Below the pieces are notes generated by a model that worked only from the letters and a program-made list of their open reading frames with translations, had not been told where the DNA came from and did not search any database. Shown here in pieces: positions 1-11,600 of a stretch of DNA of 64,000 nt (the stretch's first letter is position 1; the number at the start of each line of letters is the position of its first letter). The stretch is from positions 563,001-627,000 of the forward strand of contig OY987248.1 in assembly GCA_963920765.1 (NCBI GenBank), given 5' to 3'. A program made the translations under genes and the position numbers. Origin of the DNA: Ulota crispa. Its lineage: Eukaryota; Streptophyta; Bryopsida; Orthotrichales; Orthotrichaceae.

Positions 1-194
1 GCTGCAGCTTTCTCTGCTACTGCAACTTTGGGCTTCTTCACGGACTTCCTCGGAGCAACAGGAGAGGCAGGAGCCTCTTCATGTGCAGGCTCTGCGGAAG
101 CAACCGCTTTGGCGCGGCCTCGTTTCTTCACCTCCACGGGTCCATCGTTTTCTTCCTTCGTAACAGCAGCAGAAGCCTTCCGCTTGGGAGGCAT
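1..194 (-). CDS. N-terminal coding segment of a Lys/Ala/Pro-rich, probably nuclear protein (partial at window edge)
   Basis: Reading on the minus strand from the ATG at 194-192, the frame stays open for 64 codons to the window edge. The start reads MPPKRKASAAVTKEEN, followed by more basic clusters (EVKKRGRAKA, APRKSVKKPKVAVAEKAA). Short K/R runs such as PPKRK and KKPK look like nuclear localisation or DNA-binding tails. The bias toward Lys, Ala, Pro and Glu indicates a disordered N-terminus. No catalytic domain is inside the window, so the family cannot be named; many plant DNA-repair and chromatin proteins begin this way. DNA upstream (195-2030) is pyrimidine-rich on the minus strand in places, as plant 5' leaders often are. 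Confidence 0.6.
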   Translation of the reverse strand, partial: MPPKRKASAAVTKEENDGPVEVKKRGRAKAVASAEPAHEEAPASPVAPRKSVKKPKVAVAEKAA

Positions 195-2030
195 GGTCCA
201 ATGTGCAACGCTTTCGCCTCCTCTACGACAATGTGATACAGATATTCAAACTCAAGGCCATACTCTCCTTTAATGCATTGGACTCTGCATTCACATACAA
301 CAATGACACTCCAGTGAACTCGTGTAACAGCAGCATGACAGCACTTGATTACTGGGGTGTTACACTATCCAGCTAAATCAAGGAATAGGGGAAGGGTATT
401 AGCAGGCTATTTGCACTCACAAAAAAGCCCGATAGAGTATATGCAGCTATGGAGGACAACCAGAATCCTCGCAGCTACACGACTCGAACCTAAGTTGTTG
501 CGTCTGCAAAGCCAAATATAAACGAAATTTTGTCAGTATAACGCATTCTGTTGCACAATAAGCATGAAACAAATCTGGCCCAAATATCGATGAGCAAGAC
601 CAACAATCTTATCCCACGGGACCAGTGTTACTCATTTGTCAAAGCGTTTCCCACCTTAGGCGGCAGAAAGCTCCTTAATCTCCCATCTCATGTTGAGAGC
701 CAGATGCTGGTAATCATTACAGTCCTCTCTCAGTCCGGATCTGAAAAACGGTGCCAACAACAGCTTAGTCACCTCTGGAAATTGTAAATGGTTTTTGCAA
801 GAGAAGATGACAAATTTGAGTCCGAGAAAGAGCAGCAATTGAAGAAGCCACGGGGGTCGAATCCTCAACCCACCCGACTGCAGTCCCTATACTACTAGGC
901 ACAACAAAGACACGAGACCTCTCTTCTTGCACATTGAAATGTCCGCCACTTGCTCATGCAAACCCCAACGTATACAAAAGCCGACAATGCAACGCCTTTT
1001 ACTATATACATGTGCAAATCTTCAAGACATCGAGCAATATCGTTGCATTCATCAACAACACCACAGACTACCCCCGGGGGCCACTACGGTGTTGCGCCAA
1101 CATTGTGACAGCGTAAAATATGGCATGCGTCGAACTAGAGAAGAGTCATCCTACAATCCATACCGTCGGATGAAAGTAACAAGTCATATTTTCAATTCAA
1201 ATGCTAAGTCTTGAGTACGGCAACTCTCATGGCATGGCGAGTCTACAGAAATGCAAGCTTGGGCACATACTACACCATATCACTCTAGAAAACGCACAGC
1301 ATTGCATACCAGCATGACCAGCCAAACGCTACATTTACTAAACAATAAGCCAAAGCATTTCCTGACCCCAGCAGAAGAATGACACAACTCATTTCCAGCA
1401 TCACTCCAAGAATTAGTTTCGCAAGATAGTCATACTGTTAGAAAGTTTTGAAAAAGGAATGTCTTCTAACACCACAACAAGGGCACCCGAGCATACATGA
1501 CAATGACAACATTCACTAGAAACCCAACCAGCAGAGCACACAAGTGAACAACATAAGATGAACGAGGAGCAAAAAAAAAAGGGCACAGTCCGGGCAAGGG
1601 AGAGACCCAGAGAGCAGGCAAAGGAAGTGGACGACGATCCCACAGCAAAGGCACAAAAGAGGCGGCAAAAACCTAAAGAAGAGGAGGCTGAGGCTGCACC
1701 TGGTGAGAGCTGCGCTGAAGCGGAACCCTTGATGGGCGAGTGCTTTGGAGGCAGGGAAGATGGAGGACGCAAGCAGCGCGGCGCTGCTGATGTGCGAGGG
1801 AGAGCGGCTGGAGGCAGTGAGGACAGACGCAACCGCAGTCCTACGGTAGTCTGGCTGCCCGGCTTGGCATACTACTGCACATATGTGTTTGTGGGGGCTA
1901 TGGCGGCAAAAGTTCAACCTCTTTTACAAACAAGGGTACTCAGTAAGAATCTGCCCTTATTTTGTATGTCCCTGTTTTGTAATTGCTGTATTAAGGTAGA
2001 TGTCCCCAATGCCGACCATTAATGTACTCA
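195..2030 (-). other. Putative 5' leader/promoter region of the minus-strand gene at 1-194
   Basis: No convincing coding exon was found. The stretch at about 1560-1850 is purine-rich on the plus strand, so it is CT-rich on the minus strand, typical of a plant transcript leader. Open frames on both strands here (for example 1558-2022 plus and 1413-1917 minus) have low-complexity compositions and no family signature. Where transcription starts cannot be seen. Confidence 0.3.
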
Positions 2031-2191
2031 ATCTGTATATATCAAGTTTGAAATATATCCATTGGGAACAGATGGTTGGAATTGGGGACGGGCTACTACA
2101 CAATCAAGAATGGGCATAGTTACCTTAAGGCCGGTTACCCGGTTCAAATTTGAAGTGAGCATTCTAGGCTCGTAACTTATTAATTGCACAA

Positions 2192-2501
2192 GTAGGAACA
2201 CCCATAAGCGTTAGTGTCCCCATAACCGTCACCTCTGAAATCTTGGAAAATTTGTGGAAATGAATAGATGTAATTACAATGATGTACAACATGTGACCAT
2301 GAAACCTTAGTGTTGGTTATGGGTACAATGGCAATTTCCTTTTTAAAAATTCACAACTTATTCTCACAGTATCCAAATAATACATTCAAATGTGCAAACT
2401 CATTATTTTTTTGTTCCTAATTGGATCCTGTAATTTGCTAGTTGTTTACCAATACTCATCATGTTTAAAACCCTTAAACTAACGCTTATGGGTGCTCCTA
2501 C
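2192..2501. mobile_element. TIR MITE of about 310 bp
   Basis: The ends are inverted copies of each other: GTAGGAACACCCATAAGCG at the left and, reverse-complemented from the right, GTAGGAGCACCCATAAGCG, continuing with GTTAGT. The interior is AT-rich and non-coding. Size, TIRs and lack of coding capacity indicate a miniature inverted-repeat element. The superfamily is not assigned because no clear target-site duplication was identified. Confidence 0.6.
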
Positions 2502-3454
2502 CTTACGTCGATATTGGGCCAAGGTGGAAAAGCACTGCACTGCTTTAGTTGAAGATCCTGTTGGAGGATACAATTGAACCCAAAAAAATAGGGGCAAATT
2601 ATTACTATTACCCTTGCTTGGAAAAACACCTGAGCTTTTCTGCCCTAACCCCACATTGACATATGTGCAGTAAACTGAGCCAATATCCTAGTGTACAAAA
2701 TGCTTTGTTTAGTGTTTTGGCCACCTTCGTTTAGGGGGAAACTATCATGTCATCATTGATTTTGTGTGTTTGGTGGAAGATTTTACACTAAGAACCAATT
2801 GTCATAGTTTAGTTCCCACTTGACATGATTTTGTCTTTATCTCACATGAAGTGAGAGGGAGTGATTTGTCCAGTGGACAAGATTTGGGGTCACCTAGTGG
2901 GAGAGTGACCTTAAATCTTGTCCATTACAAGTAAACTCCTTTTCAATTTTGGCAAAAGTGAGTGATGACATGGCGTCAACACCTACCAACCATTTACTTC
3001 TTTGTGAAAATTCCACAAGACAAAACCCCCCACCAATCAATGAGATGTTCCTAAATCTTGTTCACTTCCCAATCTGAACTGACCCTAGATCTCCTTAGAA
3101 CTCCTTCTGCAGTAATATGCCAATCCAGGATTTTTGAATCTAGATTGGATTTCAAAATTTGCAAAATTCAATTTCTTAATGGCAAAGTTCTAAATTCTTA
3201 CACGAATTGTTAGATAAATATGTGACCTTTACCAGCCCGACCCCACAAACACAAAAGTATACCAAGCCCTTGAAGAAAGGCAAAGTTGGGACAGCTAGGC
3301 TTAAGTTTGAAAGATCACATGTTCCTTGCCTTCAAACCATTTTTTGTATGGTTGTTTCTTTATAGTGATTAGACATGCATGCATGTCCAGTATCTATATT
3401 TGCTTCTTATATTTTTAGTGATTCTTGGGTTGCTCACTAGGACATAAATATTGA
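2502..3454. other. AT-rich intergenic DNA
   Basis: No gene, RNA or repeat with recognisable ends was seen. It may hold old transposon remnants. Confidence 0.4.
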
Positions 3455-4996
3455 TTAACACTTGAGCGCCCATGTATTTTCACCCAAATGAGGGTAGACC
3501 TACAATTTTGATGTATCACATTTTAGTCAATCGGATGATCCACAAGAAGTGACCATTGAAAACAATGGAACACTTATTTGGAAATGGCTTGCAAATTTTG
3601 GGAACAATTGATCATGGAAGATGGGAGATTATGATATTTGATCAAACAACATGTGATGGCAAAATCTTAACGTTTGGCAGGCGATTGCGATTTATTGATT
3701 TTTAAAAAATTCTATAAGCCCTTGATTCATCTTAAATTTAGTGAGCATTAAGAATAGATGTGAATGCACACACTTGCAAATTACAAAAGATTATACTTCT
3801 TTGAATGCTAAGTTCAAAAGCTTCAAATTGCAATGGCCCAAAAACAATGATTGGCAGAGTTGGTGAGGATTACCTTAACCCTTAAGCACCCCAGCTTCCC
3901 ATATATTGCCTCCTACTATTTTCAATCCATGTTTTGAGGGACTACATCTAACTTTTTGGTCTTACTTTACACTACAACTATGAAGGCATTCAAGTTGTCC
4001 ATGTCAATGGAGTAATGGCAAGGAAAGCCAAATGTTGTACAAGTGCTACAAGAGATTTGATTGGGTGAAAACATCACATGGGGAGTGGTGGCACCGTATG
4101 GGGCATGATGGCAAGCAGCGTTTTACAGGCTACAATCGGTCAATATCCCTTGCAAGCTTCCTTGTGTAAGCTTTGTGGTAGTAGGAAAGTTGTCTGCATG
4201 GGTTCAAGCATGTTCTAGACCCTTATTATGGCAATTGTCACCAATTGTGCCGATCATTGTTTTCCATGCAATAGTAATTTGAAGCACTAAAACTTGACAT
4301 AAAAGAAGTGCAATCTTCAATAATTTACAAGTGTGTGCGTTCACATCTAATCTTGCTACTCACAAAATTTGAGATGAATCTCGGGCTTATAGAATTTTGT
4401 AAAAATCATCAAATAGCAACTACCTACCAAAAAATGAGGTTTTGTCATCACATGTTGTTTGATCAAATGTTATAATCTCCCATCTCCCGTAGTAAATTGT
4501 TCCCAAAATTTGCATACCATTTCTAAGTAGGTGCTCCACTACTTTCAATGGTCACTTTTTGTGGATCATCTGATTGACTGGGATACAATGCATCAATGTG
4601 GTCGATCTCCAAAAACCCTAATTTTCGTGAAAACGGCCTGGGCACTCACGGGGTTAATAAGGGTCTAGAACATGTTTGAACCCTTGCCAATGAATTCTTT
4701 GCTACTACAAAACACATTGCAAGCTAAAGAAACTTGCAAGGGAAATTGACTGGCAACCTGCCTATAAGATACTCCTTGCCATGCCACCTTGTTGCATATG
4801 GTGTTCCATGCAATTAGGACTCTTTGGGTACTTGTACAACATTTGACTTGACTTGCCATTACTCCACTTGCATGGACCACTTGAATACCTTGATAATTGA
4901 AGTTTATAGGAAAGTCAAAAACTAGATCTAGTCCCCTAGAGTGCCCCATGAAATCTTGAGCAACATGATCTCGTCGCTGGGGTGCTCAAAGGTTAA
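3455..4996. mobile_element. Outer copy of a TTAA-flanked TIR element, interrupted by a second copy of itself
   Basis: TTAA tetramers stand at 3455-3458 and 4993-4996. Just inside them are inverted ends: CACTTGAGCGCCCATG at the left and, reverse-complemented from the right, CCTTTGAGCACCCCAGC. Segment 3459-3874 is homologous in inverse orientation to about 4240-4653, and segment about 3950-4230 to about 4660-4990. The interlocking order A-B-A'-B' is explained if an inverted copy (3875-4657) inserted inside this one. TTAA duplications with C-rich ends are a hallmark of piggyBac-type elements; no transposase is present. A 95-codon minus frame (4665-4949) lies in the conserved part but resembles no known protein. 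Confidence 0.6.
3875..4657. mobile_element. Nested inverted copy of the same TTAA element
   Basis: Flanked by TTAA at 3875-3878 and 4654-4657. The termini read CCCTTAAGCACCCCAGC at the left and, reverse-complemented from the right, CCCCGTGAGTGCCCAGG. Removing the insert rejoins the outer copy as GATTACC-TTAA-TAAGGGTCTAG. This matches the uninterrupted sequence inside the nested copy (reverse complement near 4205-4255: GCCATAATAAGGGTCTAG), so an empty site is effectively visible. Non-autonomous. Confidence 0.6.
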
Positions 4997-7196
4997 GAAT
5001 TAATGCATGGAAGAACTTTAAACTACTTCAAGGTTCAATTCCAACATAGGCCCAAACTTGCTATATTAGCCATATAATAAATTTTCATACTACACATATA
5101 AAATGGGTTTCATAATCAATGGAGAAAACTTGAACAAAAGTGGTTTTACAAAAGAAATAATAGGGTTTTGGTCAATACTCATTATGATGAAATTTATACT
5201 CTAAAAATATTGAATCACTTGGAGCATTTTTAACCCTTGAGTGTGCAAAAAGGCTAGAAAGTGGCTCTTGAATGATTTCATAGGAAAAGTTCTAGATAAA
5301 GAGTTGCAATTCCTCATACAATTATTTCTCTAAGAATTCTTCAAATGTGTTTGTAGTGAATAGTGGTGGCAATTCTTTGGTTGGTGTTTCATTAACTTCT
5401 TTACAACACAACATGTTAAAAATTTGGATCTCAAAAGTTGCCTTCACAGTAAATTTTGAAAATATGCAATTCTTTGCTTTACATTCACAATTTTAGTCAT
5501 AAAAAAGGTCTTTCTTAAATTTGATCAGTCCAACTAAATAATGGATTGAAAGTAATGAAAGTTTGTTTCTAAAGATTTCCGTAATGTCATTTTTCATAAA
5601 ATTTCAATTTATACCATGATGTTCTACACTTGTCTTGCACCAATGATGAAATTTTCAGAATTTTCAAACTTTGTTTGTATTTGATATGAAATTTTTTTCA
5701 CTTATTCTTAAGAAATTCACAATAACTTCAAATTCTTACAATTATTTTTGAAGTTTTAGGGGCATACAAATGACATAAAATTTCGCGTTTGCCGCGAAAA
5801 TAAAAATAAAATCATTCCTACGCATATGTAGTGGAAAATTCGAGAATACAAAGGAAAGTTTGTTGAAATTGATCACACAATCTTAGGGTGAATACTTGAA
5901 AGCTTAACCCCTAAAGGACCAGCCTCTATATTTTCAAAAAATGTATATTATTATTTCCATTCATTTGATCCCAATAACAAATTTTCTCTGTTTGTACAAA
6001 CCAAATTGTAGGATTTGACTTTTCATTTGTGCGAAAAGCTATAATGCAAAATTTGTCAAGTTTGAGTGTACAAATTAAAAAATATGATTATTTAACATTA
6101 GAATATAGGTTTCTCTAGCCATTGCCCAAATTTTTTTAGGTCCCTTTTATTGTAAGTTGTGGACAATTTTTGCACTATAGTTGTTCAACATGCTTTAAAT
6201 CATGTAAAGCATATCTTCTCCACATGGTCTAGTTGCAAACAAGAAAGACATGGAATACACCCACCATGGCCTTACATTACAAACATGTGCTTGAAATTCA
6301 CATTACAATTGAGCTTTTTCTAATCCAAAATTTCATAGAATATTTTTGAAAAATAAAAATCCGAAAAAATGACCAAATCTCTAGTATCTATTGCAATTGA
6401 AAAACTATTTTATATATCTATTTCTAATAAAACATTCATCCAATACAATATTGCTTTGAACATGCTCCAAAAAAGGTCACTAGTTCATTAATTACCCTCG
6501 GGGATAAGGTAAGGGTAATCAACATGCCCAATATAGCATGCCCAATTTGTCACTTGATGATGAGCAAGTTTTCCAAAACCTCCCATGACTTTTGAACTAT
6601 AAATTTGATTTCAATAAAAACTGTATCTCTGCACCGCTGTTGCAAAACCCTCTCTCATAAAAAAAATTCAAACATATTGGCCAAAAATCCCAATAATCCA
6701 GGCCTGTCCAAAAATCCATTTTGTCCCACGTGATGATTTCGATACTTCAGGAATTCATGATGGAATCAATCAAATACATGAAAACTACGATAGCCCAATT
6801 TTCATGAGCAAAATTGCATTGTGCGATAAAGATTATGAAGACGAAGGTTGTTGCCTGCTTTGAGTCTTGCAAGGTGGTGGACAGAGCCACATTGAGTTAG
6901 AAAGAAACACAGATCAGTGCGGCCCCCTGGAGGAACCGTGATGCGCAGGATTTGGCGAGGAAGGGAGAGGACACATCCCGTGGGCAGTGGCCGGAGAAGA
7001 AGGCCCACCCCTGGGTAGAAATCGCGTTCATAACGACGAGTGAGGGGCGCGGCGACGGGGCGATCAGCTGGTCGCTGTGAGGTTGCGTTCGTAGGAATGG
7101 AGGCACTTTGGAGTTAACAACAACTAGTCTTTCTTCTACTTCGACTTAGTAGTAAGCGTAGTAGTAATAAGGAGAGCGAGTAAAAGTAACTCTTCC
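4997..7196. other. AT-rich intergenic DNA left of the inverted repeat
   Basis: No supported gene. Lone TTAACCC-type ends occur at about 5230 and 5903 without identifiable partners, so these may be eroded relatives of the TTAA elements. The part at 6800-7110 is less AT-rich, with short open frames on the minus strand that show no family features. Homology to the right arm flank starts only at about 7197. Confidence 0.35.
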
Positions 7197-7257
7197 AACA
7201 GTCCCAAGTTAGAGTCGCAGCTGCTGCTTGTCAATTGTTGTCTATTGTCGTTGTCTA

Positions 7258-8602
7258 GCTCGCACGCTCACCATCGGGCCTGAGTCGCGGCCATCTGTGT
7301 GTATCTGTGCGTGTCTGTGTGAGTGTGTGGACGGACGTCGGGGCCGACGCCGTGTGCTTGTTGGTGCGTCCCTGGCACTCCCTTTTCTCACCTACCTCGA
7401 ATTCATTAGTGTAGTGTTTAGAGTGGCGCTCGCCCCGCCCCGCCCCGGCTGCACCCGCGCTTCGACCCCCTCCCGCCACCCTTCGGTGGTTTCTGTCAGT
7501 GGCGAGTTTCGTATGCTATGCAGGTGCCTCTGCCGCTATCGCCCTCGCTGTCCCTGGCCTGCTCGTCGTCCGCGCGCTTGCGCTGCTGCTAATTGCATCG
7601 AGTCATCGGCGTGGTTTTAGGTTTCTGGGTTTTAGCTGGGCGGTGATCGGGGTGGCGAGGAATTGCGGAATGCGCTGATGACCGAATTGGCGATCCGAGC
7701 TGACGGGGACGGTCGCGGCTGGGGAGCTCCGGAGTGGAGGCGCCGTCTTCTGGTTTCTCAGGTGGGTTGGTCGTGCTGCAGCGTGTGAATTTTTGGGTTG
7801 TGCTCTTGGCATTGGAATGCGGGCAGGGTAGAGGCCAGCCGCCGTGGACTCGGAGGGGGCCGTGGTTATTTGGCTGTGATCGGATTGCATCGGAGGGCGC
7901 CAAGCAGTCGGCAGGCAGGCAGGCGGGCAGGGGCCGTGTGAATCTCCGCGGAGAGAATTAGGCGCTTTGAGTAGCAGTGTTGGGCGTGTGTCACTGGTCG
8001 TCCATGTCCGTTGGAATCGCAGTTGGTCCGGGGAGTGTGGGATGCGATTATGAAGTGGAGTCGGTTGCTGTGCCTTTGCGAAGTGGTGGAAGTGTAAGTG
8101 GTAAGTCTGAACTAGGAGCGTTTGATCTGAACCTGTTTTAATAACCTTGCATTTGATCCTCCAGGAGTCAAGCAGCAGAGGTGCTGCCGAGTCGACGTTG
8201 CTTGCATTTCGCAAATCATCTCAACCAATACCAGCATGCCAGTATATACTTGGTATTGAACCTTGCCACATCTGGAAGCTCTCTTGTGGTTACGGAATTT
8301 GAATAACTTTGAAAATGTAGCTCTTTAGGGGGGATGAATTTCTGTATGCCATTTTTCGGTGAAAGGTCCGCTATGCCCGCCTCTGACATGCGCTCCCGGA
8401 ACTGCCGGTCATCAGTATTTTTTGCTGTTTTTGTTTAGAATTTAAAGTTGCATAAAGTTTAACCGCATGAGGATTGATATTGTGCAGGATGAGGTTTACG
8501 GTGACGCCTGAAGCGGATATAACAGAGAGCTGCAAACGATCTCTTGGTTACGAAGAACCTGGTATAGGCGAAGTCGGGGTTTGATTGGGGAGAGGTGGAG
8601 CC
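7258..8602 (+). promoter_or_regulatory. GC-rich promoter/5' leader of the left WD40 gene copy
   Basis: GC-rich region just inside the outer edge of the arm, upstream of the first coding exon at 8603. It contains a tandem GC box (CGCCCCGCCCCGCCCCGG, about 7431-7448), GT-rich and CT-rich tracts, and a GCAG-type microsatellite at about 7910-7932. A 5'-UTR intron is possible. Long open frames on the minus strand (7603-8214 and 7589-7903) are judged to be composition artefacts. The arm edge coincides closely with the upstream end of this region, so the duplicated gene probably kept its core promoter. Confidence 0.45.
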
Positions 8603-11600
8603 ATGGAGGATTGCGGTAGTGAGAATGTTGACGATGCTGTAATGCGCTGGTCGTCAGAACTTTCTGTGCAGCCGTAAGTCTAATCCGTTTCCCTAGTTCT
8701 ATTTATTTATTTTAATGTTTTGGTTTGTTCACGGTTACAGTCGTTGTAGATAATTTATTGGATTAGGAGAATTCTGGCCAGACCCAGTTTTTGGTTTTTC
8801 CAGTCAAGGGTTTAAGGTTAAGCCTCCGTTTAAGAAAATATTATATCCCAACATTTGGTCTCAAGATTTTGCGAGTTGGATTCAAATTCTTCGCTTCGGA
8901 TTACTTTCTTGGCTCATTCGTATTGTAAGGAATCCGGAGAGGGACGTTCGACATCCTAATGGACTCGTTTCCTCTGAGCTTGATGCTTTGAAGACCCCTG
9001 CAAATGAAGAACCTTAGTTCCGGCTTTTGGGGTGCTCTTTGAAGATTCTCTTGAATCACAAACCCTACAAAGTAGAGCGAGGAGGGGTAGGGTTTGTGAT
9101 AATACCACGATGGATTGTAACATCGTCGTCGGAGGTTTCGTAGCTAACGTCAGGAATTTTGATGGGGGTGGTCATTTCAGAAACTGGTTGGAAGAATGCG
9201 GCTTTGCAGAGCAGTCTTCAGATTTGTGCTACATGACGGAGGATGGGCAAGGCGATATTTTGGGAGCTGCGTCGAGACCGGGATTGCCGCTCTTTGGTTC
9301 TGATGCTGTCCGAAACGTAAGTATTTTGGAGAATGTTCCTATAGTTTTTGAGGATGTTAAATTTGAAGGTATCCTAAGTTGTGCCATACCTCATGAAGCT
9401 TTTACTACATGCTGATGGCGCGATACTTGCAGCGTTCAAGTGACCAAAATAACGACGCTGAGATGAGAAAGACATGGTTGGTAACTCGTACCTGACACTT
9501 AGATTTGGGCTCTGGATCTGAGACTTGAACCAGTTTTGATTGTGTGAGCAGTAAGTTCATCGGCAGTATCGTTTTTGTGGATAATATTTGTGAACACTGT
9601 AAATTTTAATTCATCATGGCTCTTTACATTGACGAGAAGTGCTCACCTGCGTGGTCTTGCTGGGTGTGTAGCTCCGATGTTGTCTTGTACGCGGGTGGAT
9701 CGGTATGGGCGTTGGACTGGTGTCCACGTAGATCCGGCTGGTCGTCTCAGAACATACAGAACGAGGTACATACGTAGGCAACCACCATGTCTCTCAGCGC
9801 GTGTTTTTATTATCATGATTAGTTTTGAAGTTTTCAGTTGCCGTAAACATGATGAGTCCTTTCTAAATGGTTCGAAATCCAGTTTCTCTTGGTAGGAGCG
9901 CACTCAAGGCAATCGCCGCATCACAGGCTCGGGGAACCATTGCGGGGGAAGGGTTTGCTGCAAATTTGGGCGATCAGTCTCATGCCAGAGGAGTCCAGCT
10001 TTGTCAACGGGGATGGTGTTTTGTTATCCAAAGGACGAGGGAGAGGTGGAAAATGGGGTCGAGGGCAAGCAAGCAGAGCGGCAAGTGGTAGCTTTCCAGA
10101 TGAGGCTGCAAACACGAGTGCTTCCGCAGTAGATACTTACACGACTTTGAGTGGTTTCAATTTGACCAAAGGAGGAAGAGAGAGGGCAAGAGCGAGGGGA
10201 AGAGGTAGAGGGCGAGGAAGGCCCCCTTTACAGTTCTCTGAACCCGAGGTTGGAGCTTCCGAAAACGTTGGCCCTTCTGACAGCAGTACACCCGGATCTC
10301 CACCTGAGACGTTGGAGGCCTGGAAAAGATCCAGAGCTAGTGATAAGGACGCTGCAGCCTGTCGTGATGTCCAAGCATCTCCATCCTTGCGTAATCCTCC
10401 TTTTTCGACGTCTCTTGGGGTGCTGCCAAAGATGGTCTTGGGAATTTCTCACGAAGGTGAAGTTACGTGGGATGCAAAGTGGCGACCAGTGGCCGATGAG
10501 GACAGAGCTTCTGCGTCCACGGATGAGCGAGAATGCATGAGGCTTGGTTATATTGCAGTTGTTTTGGGGGATGGATCAGTTCAAGTGTAAGAACTCCACA
10601 AATTCAGCTATCCTTAACGTTTATGTAATATAGTTATATGGAGCTGTAGACTTCGTCATTATAGTTGCTGTTCATCAAAGGAGGTCCAAGCATCTTTCTT
10701 CCTTTTCTGATCCCATTCTGGTGAATGTCGCGAGTGCTTTTATGTATCTGACCTTTGAGAATGCTCTCTTCCCAACGAAGGATTAAATTAACATCATGAT
10801 TCTTCACTTCATTGATAGCTGTGCGGAGAGTGTGGAGTTTAGTGCTGCAGGAGCTTTTGGAGTTAATATTAGATGATCGTATTGAATTGAAACCTGGTTT
10901 CTGCAAGCAGATTTGATGTTCCTTTGCCAAGGATGTGGGAGGTTAATGGAGCCCAACAGCTGGTGGGAAGGGAAAACGAGCCTCTCGTTGTTCAAATTAA
11001 TCCAATCTTTCGCAGCTCAGACCTTCAAAGCAATGGACACAAGAGGTGCGATGCTCATGCTGTATCATCGCTATCGCATACTAGTTTTGCGAAATCTACC
11101 TGTCTTTTCTAAGCTATTTCTTGCTTTTATCCGTTCAGAAATTCTCTCAGAGTTAACGTAGCAGACCTGCACAGAATCATTACAGTTTTCGAGACGGTGC
11201 TTAAGTTTTATTCTACGTCAAGCAAAAGACGACGTTTCTATTTGTTTTTAACGCTCAGAACTCGTATTATAAGGCCTGACTAAAATTTCTTGTTTGCAGC
11301 ATCCCACTCTCTGTGGAATGGTCGACATGGCCTCCACATGATATGTTACTTGTCTGTTGTCACGATGGGACTGTAAGTTTCAACTACGATAATTTGTGCA
11401 TTCTTGTTCTAGACCCATCTTTCATCACTCTAATGTAAGAGTATCTATCTTGTTGTTATGTCATGTTTTGTAGCCACTAATAACATACATTTTGTCGCAG
11501 GTGGCGGTCTTCAAAGTTTTCCCGTACTCTACACCTCTACAAGGTAATGCTACATTTCTTTGAAACGAACAAGAGATGTGTTTTCTGGAAATATCCTTTT

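Noticed and set aside
7603..8214. Minus-strand open frame of 203 codons and its mirror at 52339-52950
   Set aside because: Antisense to the GC-rich leader of the WD40 gene, low-complexity composition, no recognisable domain; identical in both arms only because the DNA is.
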